A program made the position numbers and the translations under genes. A DNA stretch of 64,000 nucleotides from JBDNJM01 sp041687755. Lineage in GTDB: Bacteria > Planctomycetota > UBA1135 > GCA-002686595. Position 1 is the first letter of the stretch. Each line of letters opens with the position of its first letter. This document shows, one piece after another, positions 1 to 10,207 of this stretch. A model generated the notes under the pieces. The model ran no database searches, was not told the origin of the DNA, and was given only the letters and a program-made list of their open reading frames with translations. The DNA lies in contig JBDNJM010000094.1 in the NCBI GenBank assembly GCA_041687755.1, positions 24,448-88,447 on the forward strand, read 5' to 3'.

Positions 1-489
1 GTCGGCGAGCACGCCCATCGCGCGCCCGTCGGGCAGCAGGCATAGGACGTAGGGGTGCGACTGGTAGAGCGAGGGCGTCAGGTCGCTGTAGGCCCAGGCG
101 TCGTGGTTGTAGGTCACGACGTGGCGCTTGTTGCGCACGAACGGACCGGCCGCTTCACCCGTGCCGAACAGCAGCGTCCCAGCCGGCACAGGAACCTGGG
201 CGCGCATCGTCGCGCCGTCCCACTCGAAGCGCCGGCGCTCGCGCGGCTCCCCCGTGCGCAGCATCTCGAACTCGGGCACGTGGGCCAGCACGATGCTGGG
301 CGACTGGGGCACGCGGCCGTCGTCGGTGCGCGGCGAGTAGACGGTGATCGTGGCGCCGTGCTCGACCGGCCCGGTCGTGCGTGCGCGCAGCACGAGCAGC
401 TCCTTCAGGCCGTCTCCGGTCAACGGCTGGTCAGCGAGGCGCGAGCCGTTCTCGGCTGCGTTGGGGCGCAGGGGACTGGAGTCCGACAT
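1..489 (-). CDS. GH31 family alpha-glucosidase/alpha-xylosidase, N-terminal fragment
   Basis: The gene runs off the left edge, so only about 163 N-terminal residues are visible. They resemble the beta-sandwich domain that precedes the barrel in glycoside hydrolase family 31: a segment reading GTGEAAGPFVRNKRH, then a YNHDAWAY stretch and a LYQSHPYVL stretch, matching the family pattern of 'GLGE-TG', 'NTDA-GY' and 'LYKSIPFFL'. GH31 enzymes hydrolyse alpha-glucosides or alpha-xylosides. The catalytic Asp residues lie in the missing part. No signal peptide is seen at the N-terminus (MSDSSPLRPN), which suggests a cytoplasmic enzyme. The ATG lies 2 nt after the stop of the lipoprotein gene, so the two are probably co-transcribed. 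The family call is inferred from motif resemblance. Confidence 0.72.
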   Translation of the reverse strand, partial: MSDSSPLRPNAAENGSRLADQPLTGDGLKELLVLRARTTGPVEHGATITVYSPRTDDGRVPQSPSIVLAHVPEFEMLRTGEPRERRRFEWDGATMRAQVPVPAGTLLFGTGEAAGPFVRNKRHVVTYNHDAWAYSDLTPSLYQSHPYVLCLLPDGRAMGVLAD

Positions 490-491
490 GT

Positions 492-1088
492 TCAGAGCGC
501 GCGGCGGTTGTGCGCGATCAACGACATGCGCTGCACCACCTCGCCATCTTCCTCGACGGTGACCGCGACCGGTGCGCCGGCCGTGGCCGTGTCGAACCAC
601 ATGCGCGTGATCACGCCGGGCTGCAGCTCCATCTCGTACTTCCACGCGTCGAATTCGCCGGCCTCGGTGCGGACGATCTCGCGCGTAATCTCGGTGCTCA
701 AGGCGGGGAACGAGGCGTGGTCGCGCAGCTCGCGCCAGGTCGCCCGGTCGATGCTGGGCTCGCCGACAGGCGTGAGGTCCGCGAGTACGGTAACGCCGCG
801 CATCTTGCAGCCTTCGAGGTCCGACTCGATCCACTCGGTCTCTTGCACGGAGTCGGCCATCCCGAGCCCTTGGATGGTCATCGCAGTGAACGTCTCCGGG
901 GGGTGGGACCAGCGAATTTGTTCGGGCGTGTACGGCGGCCGAGCAAGGCCTTCGGCGACCTGGGGCTGTAGGCTCGTGGCGGGACCGGGCGAGGGGCCTA
1001 AGCTGGACTGGAAGGCGCGGTCGCCGGCGCAGGCGGCGAGGCCAAGGGTCAGTCCGAGCGAAGTGAGGGCGATGAGGATCGGGCGCAT
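492..1088 (-). CDS. small lipoprotein of unknown function
   Basis: This gene encodes about 198 residues. I chose the ATG at 1086-1088 because the protein then begins with a lipoprotein signal peptide (MRPILIALTSLGLTLGLAAC, lipobox LAAC) and should be lipid-anchored. Longer upstream starts give arginine/proline-rich sequence with no signal. The mature part contains 'DSVQETEWIESD' and 'WREL' segments and ends with a beta-rich stretch, 'WKYEMELQPGV' through 'VVQRMSLIAHN', but I recognise no domain. It lies 142 nt downstream of the first sigma-fusion gene and 2 nt upstream of the GH31 gene, so it is probably in the GH31 transcription unit. Function unknown. Confidence 0.75.
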   Translation of the reverse strand: MRPILIALTSLGLTLGLAACAGDRAFQSSLGPSPGPATSLQPQVAEGLARPPYTPEQIRWSHPPETFTAMTIQGLGMADSVQETEWIESDLEGCKMRGVTVLADLTPVGEPSIDRATWRELRDHASFPALSTEITREIVRTEAGEFDAWKYEMELQPGVITRMWFDTATAGAPVAVTVEEDGEVVQRMSLIAHNRRAL

Positions 1089-1230
1089 GGCAGGAGAATA
1101 CCGGGAGAGCTGCTGCAGAGCCCAGGGACACGCCCCGGAACCGGGAGGGGGGGACGTCAGGCGCCCGTGCCTGCCCCAGGGCGGGGGCAGGCGCGGGCGC
1201 ACGGGGTCGAGCGTCCTCGGTTGAGCCGGC

Positions 1231-3873
1231 TCAGTTGTGCAAGAGCAGGAGGGCCAGGCCGGTGTCATCCAGCTTGAGGGCGTGGCGCGCGGTCTCCACG
1301 CCCTGCTCGAACAGCGCGACGGTGACCGCCTCGGCCGGGACTTCGAGGGGCAGGAAGCGGCCGGCCGTGCCCTCGATGGGTCCGATGCCGCTTAGGCGGC
1401 TGCCGGCGTTGCGGACGATTAGGGGGCGGCCGGTGGCGTCGAGCACCTGCAGGCCATCGACCGAGGAGTTGCTCTCGACGCGCACTTCGAGCCAGTGGGC
1501 CTTGCGCATGCCGATCTCCAGGTCGGTGCCCCTGCTGAGGTCGGCGGTGGGCACGATCAGCGTCCCCAGCTCCGGGTCGGTCAGCACCAGCGCGGCGTCG
1601 GCGGCGGCGATCAGGCCCAGGTCGAAGCGTCCCTCGGAGTCCGTGACGACCGAGGGACCGTTGCCGAACAGCCCGCCCTCGCCGGAGCGGTTGACGAAGG
1701 TGCGGTACTGGACGGAAAGCTGCACGCCGGCTCGGCCGCGACCGTTGGGGCCGACGACGCGTCCCGCCGCGGGTCGCGCACTGTCGTAGGGGCGCAGGGC
1801 GACGGCGCTGGAGCCCGCGTCCAAGGGTTCGGTCACGAAGGTCACTGCGGTGCCGTCGATCCAGCCGCGCAAGCGGTAGGGCCTGTCCATCAGGCCGGTG
1901 AGCTCGAAGGTTCCGTCCTCCTGGCTGAGGATCGGCTGGTCGCGGCCGGCGGCGCGGGCCTCAACGGAGCGGAAGGAGACCGACAAGCGGGCGGGCTCTT
2001 CGAGCTCGAGGCTGACCCCGGACAGCGGCAGGCCCTCCGTGCCGAAGACGGTGCCGGAGATCGAGCGAGCTGGACCGGCCAGCTCAAGGACGAGGCCTTC
2101 GAGCGCGGCACCCTGCTCGTCGAACGCGGCCGCCAGGCCCTCGCGGTGCAGCGGGGCGTAGCCGGGTGCGAAGACGGTCAACGGAGCGTCCGCGGGCGCC
2201 TCGTAGAAGGCCATCGAGAACTCACCGTTCATGTCGGTGCTCACCTTGGTGGGACCGAACCAGACGGTCGCGCCGCCGACGGCCTCGCCCACGCCGTTCA
2301 GCAGCAGCCCGGACAGGCGCTGCAGGTCGCGGATCCCGAGCGGCTCCAGGGTCAGGTCGAGCGGCAGGCGCTCGGCGGCCGGCAGCGCGCTGCTGCCGTC
2401 GGCGCTCGTCTCGGAGTCGACGTCGATGCGGGTGTGCGTCGTCGCGGGCACGTCGCGCAGCAGCAGGGCGCCGGAGAAGATGTTCAGCCGCTGACTCTGG
2501 GAGACGCACACCTCGTCAAGCGTGACCGGCAGGCCGGCCAGCAGCGCGTCCAGGTCGACCGAGTAGGTGGCCTCGCCTTCAATCGGTGCGGCGTCCAGAT
2601 CCTCGACCTGACCGCGCACCGTCCAGCGCGGTGCGGCAACCACGATGTGCGCGGAGCCGCCGTCAGGCGTGGCGTAGCTGGCGTTGCAGACCGCCATCCA
2701 GTCGGGCTCGGCGACCTCGAGCGGGCCTGCTCCGGGCGCGATGTCGAACCGCCCGGCGGGGCCGCTCGTGTCGCCGCCCTCGCGAGCCTCGCGCGGCAGG
2801 GGAACGCCTGCGACGGTCAGCATCCACTCGTCGGCTTGGCTCGTCTTGGTGAAGCGCGCCACGGCGGCCGCATGGTCTTCGGTCAGCGCCTGCTGGGTGG
2901 CTTGGTCGATGAACACCGAGCCGCCGGGGCCGCTGATCCAGCCCGGATCGCCACCCTGCCAGCGGGCGGCGTTGAGGGCCACGGGCCGCACGTACAGATC
3001 GCCGAGCGGCGCGCCGGTCGCGTCGACCAGCAGGGCGTCGCCGTCGGTGAGCGCGGCGAAGGGACCGGGGACTGAGGTGCTGACCTCGGGTTTCACCCGC
3101 TGGGCGACCGCGGTTCGCTCAAGCACGTCGGTGCCGTCCTGGACGACGGCAACCGCAGCGCGCGTCGGTGCCTGCGGAGCGGGGCCGACGGGCTCGGAGA
3201 ACATCACGACCGCGGGGTCCTCGAGCCGCGCCTCGCCGACCGGCAGCACGGTCGCACCGACCGCGACGGCGGCCGCGGCGAGTCCGGTCCCGCCGGCCCA
3301 GGCGCCGCCGGTCAGCAGCGCCTTGCGCAGCGCGCGGTGGGCGAAGGGCAGCAGGGCCACGGCCCAGGTGCTGCGGTCGCCGTACTCCTCGTCGAGCTTC
3401 TCGCGCAGGGCGGCCAGCGAACGCGCCTGGCGCGAGCGCACGGTGTTGGCCGGGACGCCGAGCTGCTTCGCGGTGGCCCGCACGCTGTAGCCCTCCCAAA
3501 AGCGCAGCATCAACACATCGCGGTAGATCGGATCGAGCGCGAGCACGTGTGCGGCGACCTGGCTTTGGGTCTCGAGCTGGATCGCGAGATCGGCCATCGG
3601 ATCGGCCTCGTCGGTGGCGGCGACGAGCGACTCGCGGTCGGAGCGGCGCACGTCAGTGCGGTGCTGCTTAGCGATCGAGCTCTTGAGGGAGCGGCCCAGC
3701 CACCCTTGCGGGTTGCTGTCGTGGCCGGGCGGCCGGCGCACGGCGGAGAGCCAGGTGTCTTGCACGGCGTCGGCGGCGCGGGCCGGATCGCGGACGAGCT
3801 TGGACGCCAGGCGATCGAGCCAGTCGGAGTGCTGGAGCAGGGAAGTGACGTTGGTTTGGTTGGAGGCTTTCAT
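1231..3873 (-). CDS. ECF sigma factor fused through a transmembrane helix to carboxypeptidase-regulatory-like beta-sandwich domains (copy 1, intact)
   Basis: This gene encodes about 880 residues. Residues 1-165 form a sigma-70-like module. Region 2 includes 'AADAVQDTWLSAVRRP', and region 4 reads 'DPIYRDVLMLRFWEGYSVRA' followed by 'LGVPANTVRSRQARSL'. A hydrophobic helix at about 200-220 (GTGLAAAAVAVGATVLP) is the only clear membrane segment. The rest is a chain of Gly/Asp-rich beta-sandwich units with 'GRFDL' and 'G-V-NG-G-P-AGV' patterns typical of carboxypeptidase-regulatory-like or Cna-B domains. Expected topology: sigma domain in the cytoplasm, chain outside. I preferred the ATG at 3873 to one 39 nt upstream because MKASNQTN fits an ECF N-terminus better. 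Two paralogues lie directly upstream on the same strand. Target promoters and ligand are unknown. Confidence 0.85.
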   Translation of the reverse strand: MKASNQTNVTSLLQHSDWLDRLASKLVRDPARAADAVQDTWLSAVRRPPGHDSNPQGWLGRSLKSSIAKQHRTDVRRSDRESLVAATDEADPMADLAIQLETQSQVAAHVLALDPIYRDVLMLRFWEGYSVRATAKQLGVPANTVRSRQARSLAALREKLDEEYGDRSTWAVALLPFAHRALRKALLTGGAWAGGTGLAAAAVAVGATVLPVGEARLEDPAVVMFSEPVGPAPQAPTRAAVAVVQDGTDVLERTAVAQRVKPEVSTSVPGPFAALTDGDALLVDATGAPLGDLYVRPVALNAARWQGGDPGWISGPGGSVFIDQATQQALTEDHAAAVARFTKTSQADEWMLTVAGVPLPREAREGGDTSGPAGRFDIAPGAGPLEVAEPDWMAVCNASYATPDGGSAHIVVAAPRWTVRGQVEDLDAAPIEGEATYSVDLDALLAGLPVTLDEVCVSQSQRLNIFSGALLLRDVPATTHTRIDVDSETSADGSSALPAAERLPLDLTLEPLGIRDLQRLSGLLLNGVGEAVGGATVWFGPTKVSTDMNGEFSMAFYEAPADAPLTVFAPGYAPLHREGLAAAFDEQGAALEGLVLELAGPARSISGTVFGTEGLPLSGVSLELEEPARLSVSFRSVEARAAGRDQPILSQEDGTFELTGLMDRPYRLRGWIDGTAVTFVTEPLDAGSSAVALRPYDSARPAAGRVVGPNGRGRAGVQLSVQYRTFVNRSGEGGLFGNGPSVVTDSEGRFDLGLIAAADAALVLTDPELGTLIVPTADLSRGTDLEIGMRKAHWLEVRVESNSSVDGLQVLDATGRPLIVRNAGSRLSGIGPIEGTAGRFLPLEVPAEAVTVALFEQGVETARHALKLDDTGLALLLLHN

Positions 3874-3974
3874 GACAACGGCACAGGCCCGCCCCGGCGG
3901 AATTGGACGCACGATTGTCGCGAAAACTGCGTGCGGCCGGCCTGAGAGCCCCTGGGGTGGCTTCCCGGGGGCCT

Positions 3975-6900
3975 TCAGGGGAGCTGGGCGCGTGCGGTTT
4001 CACCCGGTTCGAGGCGCAGGGGCGTCAGCCCGGTCCCGGCGGGCTCGTACCCCGAGCCAAACCTGAGGTCGCCGGCCGGGGCGCCCCGGTAGAGGAAGGG
4101 GTCGTTCTCGCGAAGCCCAACCCAGGCGTTCCAGGACCAGTCGTAAGCGAGTTCGCCCTCGATCCGGAGCGAGGCCTGCTGGTCGCTCGCCGTGCCCTCG
4201 ATGGCACCCGTGACGAGGTCGAGCGACTCCAGCCACAAATCGTCCGAGTTCTGGCGGGGCAACGAACGGCGTACCTCGAGGGGCAGCTCAACGGACACGC
4301 CCGAGAGCACCAGACTGAAGGCGATGCCTCGCGGGGCCTCGACCGTGAAGCGTCCGTCCGCTTCGAGCAACACGTGGCCGGGGCCGCTCCACTCGGGCGT
4401 GGGCCAGTTGGGCGAGGTGTTGGCTTCGGCCCGCCAGCCCGCCGCGGGCTGCCCGTCGATCGTGACCTGACCGTGGATGCGCAGGCGACCGGGAGCGAAC
4501 AGCTCCAGGTCGATCCGGGCGGTTGCACCGGAGCGAACGGTGAGGTTCGGAGCAAGCTGCTTGCGGTTGGTGCCGCCCACGCTCGTGTCGGGGTCCAAGG
4601 GTAGCTGGAGCGGCGTCGCGATCGGCGCGACGGTCCACTCGCCGGAGGACACGCCTTCGAACGCGAAGTGCCCCTCCGCGTCGACCTCCACCGAGCGGGC
4701 GTCCAGCCCGCCGCGAGCTAGGGCGACATGGCGACCCTCCAGCCGGGTGCCTGCGTTGCCGGGGGCGGGGAGCAGCCGACCCTCGACGCGGCCCGGGAGC
4801 GCGAGCCGCAGCTCGAGGTCCGCGGTCGGTTCCTCGAGCACGACCCACTGTTCGCCCAGACCCTGCGCCCGTGCCAGGGCCACGAGTCGTTGCGCACGGG
4901 GTGCCGGAAGCTCGAAGCGCCCCTCCCCGTCCGTCGTCGTCTCAGCAATAGGCTTCTGCAGGAACGCGAGCGGGACGCCTCCCGCGAACTCTTGGCGAGT
5001 GAGCGGAGCCGCGTGCAGGGTCACGCTCGCGCCGGCAATCGGATCCCCGCCGGTCAGGACGCGCCCCGTGACGCGCGGCAGGCGCTGAAGCGTGGCTTCG
5101 ATGGGTGCGGCGGAAACGCGGCCGAAGGGTCGGAGGGCGAGGGTTGAGAAGCCGGGGGCCGTGACCTCCAGTTCGAACGGGCCGTTGAACACGTGGCGTT
5201 CGTGCAGGGAGCTGGAAGCGGGCGCCTCGGGACCCTGCTCGATCGATTCGAGCAGGCCGTTCAGGAAGTCATCATGGCGCAGCCAGAGTGCGTTGACGGG
5301 ATCGCGCTGTCGATCGCTGTCGAGGCGGTGAAACTTCACGTCGGCCCCCGGCACAGGCTCGCCGTTGGAGTCCTGAACACGCACGCCCAGGGTCGGAAGC
5401 TCGACGAGGGTTAGGCGGAGCTCCGGCAGCGCTGCTTCGACGCGGCCCTCGTACCGCGCGCCGAGGCTGCCGCTCTCGTCGAGGACCTCGATCCGCAGGG
5501 GCCCCTCGTCGGCCGCGATCCGAAGTCGGTAGCGCTCCTTGCGTAGCCCGATCGAGCCTTCGCTCTGATTCTCTTCGGCGGCGAGGAGGGCGCCGGCACG
5601 GACGGGGGAACCGGCCCCGTCGAAGAAGGCGAGCTCCAGCATCGGGCGAGCCGGCGGGCTCTCGATCACGATGTCCCCGAGTTCAACCACGCCACCTGGC
5701 AGGGGCACGAAACCTGGACCCCGCTTTGGCTGTGTCGCTCTCGCTCTCGCTGTCCCGAAACCACAGCTCCGCGGCCGCGAAACTCCGCAGGCGCAGCTCG
5801 AACCGTCCGTTCGCTTCGGGCTGGGTCCAGCTGCGGAGAGCTTGGGTGCCGCCCACACTCGCGGTCGGCTCCAGCGGAGCCGCGCCGATCGAGAGGCTCG
5901 AGGGGGTCCCATGCGTCTCGAGCAGTCGACCGCGCACGAGCGCGCTCGGCAGCAGCCGGACGGTGCCCAGGTCAAGGGTCCCGCGGGCCGAGCCGTGCAC
6001 CTTTCCGCTAGCGTGAAGTCGGTCGGGGGTCTCGGCCTCCCAGCTCCGACTTTCCGAGTCGGTAGGCACGGTCGTCGTCAGCTCGATGCGGCCGTTCGGG
6101 CCCGAACGGGACACCGCACTCGACGTACGGAACTCGGCGTCGGCGAGCGGACGGTCGTCCTCGTCGACGAGCTGAGCAAGCAGCACCAGGATTTCTGTGC
6201 TAGTTGCTGATTCGGCGGCATCGGCCATGTCGCGTTCTGCTGCCGCGACGTCCGGTGACGAGACCGCGGGCGTCGCGCGCCGCGGGGCATCGAGAGCATC
6301 TGACGACGCAGCCTCCTCGATCTCCGTCAGCGGCGGCAGCGCCGCGGTAGCGACCGGTTCCGCCGGGAAGTTCGGCTCCGGCGCTGAACTCAGCCACCAA
6401 CTGAAGCCCACGGCGATGGCGACCACTGCCGCGGCCGCCGTCGCCTTCCAGAACAGGAACGCGCCGGCGACGGCTCCGACCTGGACGGTCACGAGCGTTC
6501 GCGGCTCAATCAACAGGACGCCAAGGCCCGCGAGGCCGCCGGTTGCGCCTTCGCCGGTGTCCATGCGAGCCCGGATCCACTCGAGGCCCTTCTCGGTGCG
6601 GCTGGTAGCGGTCGTCTCGCCGATGCCGAGCTGGCTCGCGATAGCGGACCAGCTCAGCCCTTGCTCGTGCCGCAGCATCAGCGGCGTGCGCAGCTCCTCG
6701 GGACATTCGAGCAACAGCTCGGCCAGCACCCGGCGCTGCTCGAGCTGGGCTGCCAGGAGCTGCGGTGTCTCGTCGAGCCGCTCCCGCCGCGCCACGCGCT
6801 CCTCCCGAACCCGCCGCCGACCCCGCTCGCGAGCGAGGTTGGCTGCGCCGTTGCGCAACACCGTGGCGAACCACGCGCGCGGGGACGAAGGCGCCCGAAC

Positions 6901-7044
6901 CCGGCCCCGAGTGACCTGCAGTAGCGCCTCCTGCACGAGATCGTCGGCGTCGGCATCGCCCACGAGCGCCCGGGCCAGCCGGCGAGCCCAGGCTTCCTCG
7001 GAGAGCAGGGAATCGAGTGCGGCCGCGTTGGATTCGGAGTTCAT
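3975..7044 (-). pseudogene. ECF sigma-TM-beta-sandwich fusion, copy 2, split by one frameshift
   Basis: Two overlapping open frames make one paralogue of about 1,020 residues. The 5' frame (5683-7044) starts MNSESNAAAL and holds sigma region 2 ('DADDLVQEALLQVTRG'), region 4 ('LSWSAIASQLGIGE') and a membrane helix (FLFWKATAAAAVVAIAVGFS). It loses the reading frame near 5725-5735. The 3' frame continues from there as 'GPGFVPLPGGVVELGD' and carries the beta-sandwich chain to 3975. Removing one G from a GGGG run at the break restores a continuous, sensible protein, so a homopolymer sequencing error is as likely as real inactivation. The gap to copy 3 is 84 nt and to copy 1 is 101 nt. If functional, its role is as for copy 1: a membrane-tethered sigma-like regulator with an external sensing or structural region. 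Confidence 0.7.
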
Positions 7045-7128
7045 GGCGAGGGGACACCGCCAGGGGCGAGATCCCCCGGCGTTCCTTCAAGATTCTAGGC
7101 GGCCGCCGCACGGGCTCGTGACCAGGAC

Positions 7129-10095
7129 TCACTCCTCCACGGGGACAACCACCTCGCTTGAATCGCCCACCTCAACCTGCACGCTGTCCAGCAGGTCGTC
7201 GCGGCCCGCGCCAGAGCGCAGGCTCCAGACCTCGATGCGGCCAAGCGGGACGCCGTCGAGTCGGGCGCCGGCCTGGGGCCCGAGCGGTGCGAACCCGATC
7301 CAGCGCCAGCCGGCCGGGCCGGTCCACTCCAGCTCGATGTCGGCGAGCGGGCCGTCCGCGTCGGCGAAACGGATCGACCCGGTCGCGACGTCGAGTTCGA
7401 CGAAGGCGGGCTCGTCTTCGAGGGGGACCTCGATGACGTAGCTGGGGAACACGACGCTGGGTCCCGGGGGGCCGCCGATCATCAGGCGCACGGTGGCGGG
7501 GCCCTCGAGGTCCACGCGTAGTTCGCCGCGGCCGTCGAGGGCGCCTTCGAGCACGCGGGCCGGGTCCTCTTCGCCATCGGGTCCTAGGTGCGTCGCGAGG
7601 AAGTACATCCCGGAGGCGGGGGTGCCGTCGATCGTCAAGCGCGCTCCCAGCTCGACGCGGCGTTCGCCAGCGAGCTCGAGGGCGACTTCGGTCGTGGCAC
7701 CAGGGCGGACGACGGTCGTGCGGGCGAGGCGCTCGTCGATCCAGGGGTCGGCCCCGCTCAGGTCTTGATGGGTGCACTCGAGCACGCACCAGGCCTCGGG
7801 GCGAGGGCTTCGAACGCGAAGCGTCCCTCGGCGTCGGTCACGGTCAAGTGGGTGTCGGGGCCGCCGCGGGTCAGCAGCAGTTCCCGGCCGGGCACGGGGA
7901 CGCCTGCGCGGGTGAGCGTGCCGGCGATGCGGCCGGCTGCCTGCAGGGCGAGCTCATCGGGGAAGTTCGCTGCGCCGTAGGGACCGAACAACCCCAGGGG
8001 CCAACCGGCGGCTCGCACGGCGACGAAGACGCCGTCGCCGGCCCAAGTCGCTTCCGCGCTCGAAGTGGCCCGTCGCGTCGGTGAGGAACTCTGCCAGGGG
8101 CTGGGGGGCTGCGCGTCGGGGAACCGGGTCCCCGCGGTAGGCGTCGTCGGCGTGCGTGCTGGCGTGCAGCGTGACGGTCGCGCCGGCGAGCGGCTCGCCG
8201 CCTGCGCGCACGAGCACGCGGGTGAGGGATGTGCTCGGCAGCTGGAAGCGCTTCGGGGTGCCGTCGTGCGCTTCGAAGGCGCCGACCCGGTGGGTGCTGC
8301 CACGATGCTCGACGTACAGCGCGTAACCCTTCGGTGGAGCCTGCAGTCGTGCGATGCCTGCAGCGCCCGCGGCGGTGGACTCGAACGGCGAATTCGTCAG
8401 CACCTGGACTCCGAAGGCCGGCAGCGGGCGGCCGGCGGAATCGGTGACCTCGAGGTCGAAGGCCTGCAGGCGCTCGAGCTCGATCCGCGCCGTCCACACG
8501 GCGCTCGCGCCCACTGGAGGGTTGGGCGCCAGGTCGCGCTCGAAGTTCGGAAGCCCAGCGAACGCGTGGGTGCCGGAGACGGTCGTCAGGTTCCAAAGGA
8601 CGGGCCGCGGACCGACCCAGGTGTAGCTCGAGCCGTCGGCTTCGACCGGGTCCCAAAGCTCGAGCTGGCCATACAGCTCAACGGTGCCCAGACCGACCGG
8701 CACACCGGACTCGTCGACGGCCTCGACCCGGAACGCTTCGAACGGGCTGGGCTCACGGCGCAGGATCAAGCCGTCGAGATGGGTCTCGAGGGCGAGCTCC
8801 ACGTTGGCGGTCGCCTGAAACCCGAACGACGGGAGCTCGGCCCACAGGCAGTAGGCGCCGCCCTCGATCCCGCCCAGCGAGAAGGCACCGGTGTTGTCCG
8901 TGCGAGTCGAGGCGACCAGAGGGCGTTGGGGTCCGAGGCTGGGGATCGGCACCTCATGGAAGACTTCGGGCGCATGGGCGCTGACGCGCACGCCAGGGAT
9001 TGGCTCACCGAGCTCGGTCACGACCCGGCCGCTCACGGCGGCACCGCAGCGCATCGCCAGGTCGCCGAGCAGGTGCGGTGCGTTGGCGCCCAGCCGTCGG
9101 CGGACGTCGAGGAACGCCTGGGCCGGGCCGCTGGCGCGCACGGCGATGCGCTCGATGCCCGTGGGCAGGGCGCCCTCGAACAGGCCGGCTTCGTCGGTCC
9201 GCAGCTGGAGGGCGGTGTCGCCGAACTCGATGGTTACGTCCAGGCTCGGCGCGGGCAGGCCGTCGGGGCCGAGCAGGCGGCCGGTGAGCGCGGCCATCGC
9301 GGCGGAGGGTCCGGGCGCGGGCAGCGCCGGGGCGAAGGCCGTGCGCTGCGGACGGGGGTCGGCAGTGGATGCAGACTCGGCGCCTTGGGGGGCCTGTTCG
9401 AGTTCGAGAGCGGTCGCGGAGGTCGCGCCGACCGGGATCGGATCTGGCGAACCGCCGAGCAGCCAGCGCAGGCCGAGCAGCAGCGCGCAGCCGAGCAGCA
9501 GCCCCGCTGCGGCCAGCTCGAACGGGCGCACGCCCAGGCCCCAGAGCACGAGGCCCTTGGCGCCGGCAGCCCGGACCCCCGGCACTCCGGCCAGCAGCAG
9601 CCAGGCGGGCGCGCGCTCATCGGGCTCGAGCTGGGTGCGCAGGGTGGCGAGGGCCGCGGAGAGCCGGCTGCGCACGGTGCTGGCGTTGAATCCGCGGCGG
9701 CGCGCGATCTCCGCGCAGCTGAAATCGCCGGCTTACCGGTCGAGGACGATGTTGCGCTGCTCGCCGGGCAGGGACTCGACGGCGCGCGCGACCGCTTGGA
9801 TCAACTCGAGTCGCTCGAGCGAGGCATCCACCGGCTCGGCGAGGGCGGGCGGCGTCGCAGCTTCGCTACCGCGCTGCCGATCGGCCCGGCGCAGGCGCGT
9901 CGCGGCGCCGTTGCGCAGGGCGCGCGACCAGAACGCGCGGGGATGGCGGAGGGCCGTCGGCCGCTGTAGAAAACGCAGTGCCGTCGCCTGGACCAGATCT
10001 TCGGACTCGTCCCCGCGCACAAGGCTGCGGGCGAGCCGGCGGGCGAAGGCGAGCTCACCCAGCAGGGCGGCGGTCGGGTCGGAGGTGCTGCTCAT
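7129..10095 (-). pseudogene. ECF sigma-TM-beta-sandwich fusion, copy 3, broken by a nonsense codon and two frameshifts
   Basis: This is the third tandem paralogue. Sigma region 2 lies at 9733-10095 ('DESEDLVQATALRFLQRP'). An in-frame TAA at 9733-9735 then interrupts region 4. The same frame resumes with 'FSCAEIARRRGFNASTVRSR', so the stop falls where ECF proteins usually have an aromatic residue after '-LRY'. A membrane helix follows (LAAAGLLLGCALLLGLRWLL) and beta-sandwich units continue to about 8050. There the frame moves to one ending near 7758, then moves again near 7795 (CCCC run) to the frame ending at 7129 (VEVGDSSEVVVPVEE). Two indels plus a nonsense change look more like decay than copy 2 does. 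The second indel sits in a homopolymer and could be a base-calling error. Confidence 0.65.
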
Positions 10096-10150
10096 GGGGG
10101 ACCGGACTCGCGAGCGGCCGAAGTGTCCGGCTGATCTCCCTGGAAATGTC

Positions 10151-10183
10151 GAACGCCCCGACTGCCGTGCGGTCGGGGCGTTC
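10151..10183 (-). terminator. hairpin terminator downstream of the RRM gene
   Basis: There is a perfect 12-bp stem (gaacgccccgac pairing with gtcggggcgttc) around a 9-nt loop. It lies 25 nt past the RRM protein stop and upstream of the sigma-fusion array. The U-tract is weak. Confidence 0.7.
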
Positions 10184-10207
10184 CTGCAGTCCGACCGAGG
10201 GGTCTAG

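Noticed and set aside
5683..5975. Programmed ribosomal frameshift in copy 2
   Set aside because: No slippery heptamer with a downstream structure is apparent, and the simple one-base change in a G-run explains it better.
9733..9735. Selenocysteine or pyrrolysine readthrough in copy 3
   Set aside because: The codon is TAA, which encodes neither, and no recoding element is seen.
8065..9969. Long plus-strand open frame across the sigma-fusion copy 3
   Set aside because: It looks open only because the opposite strand is coding and GC-rich. The sigma and beta-sandwich motifs are on the minus strand.
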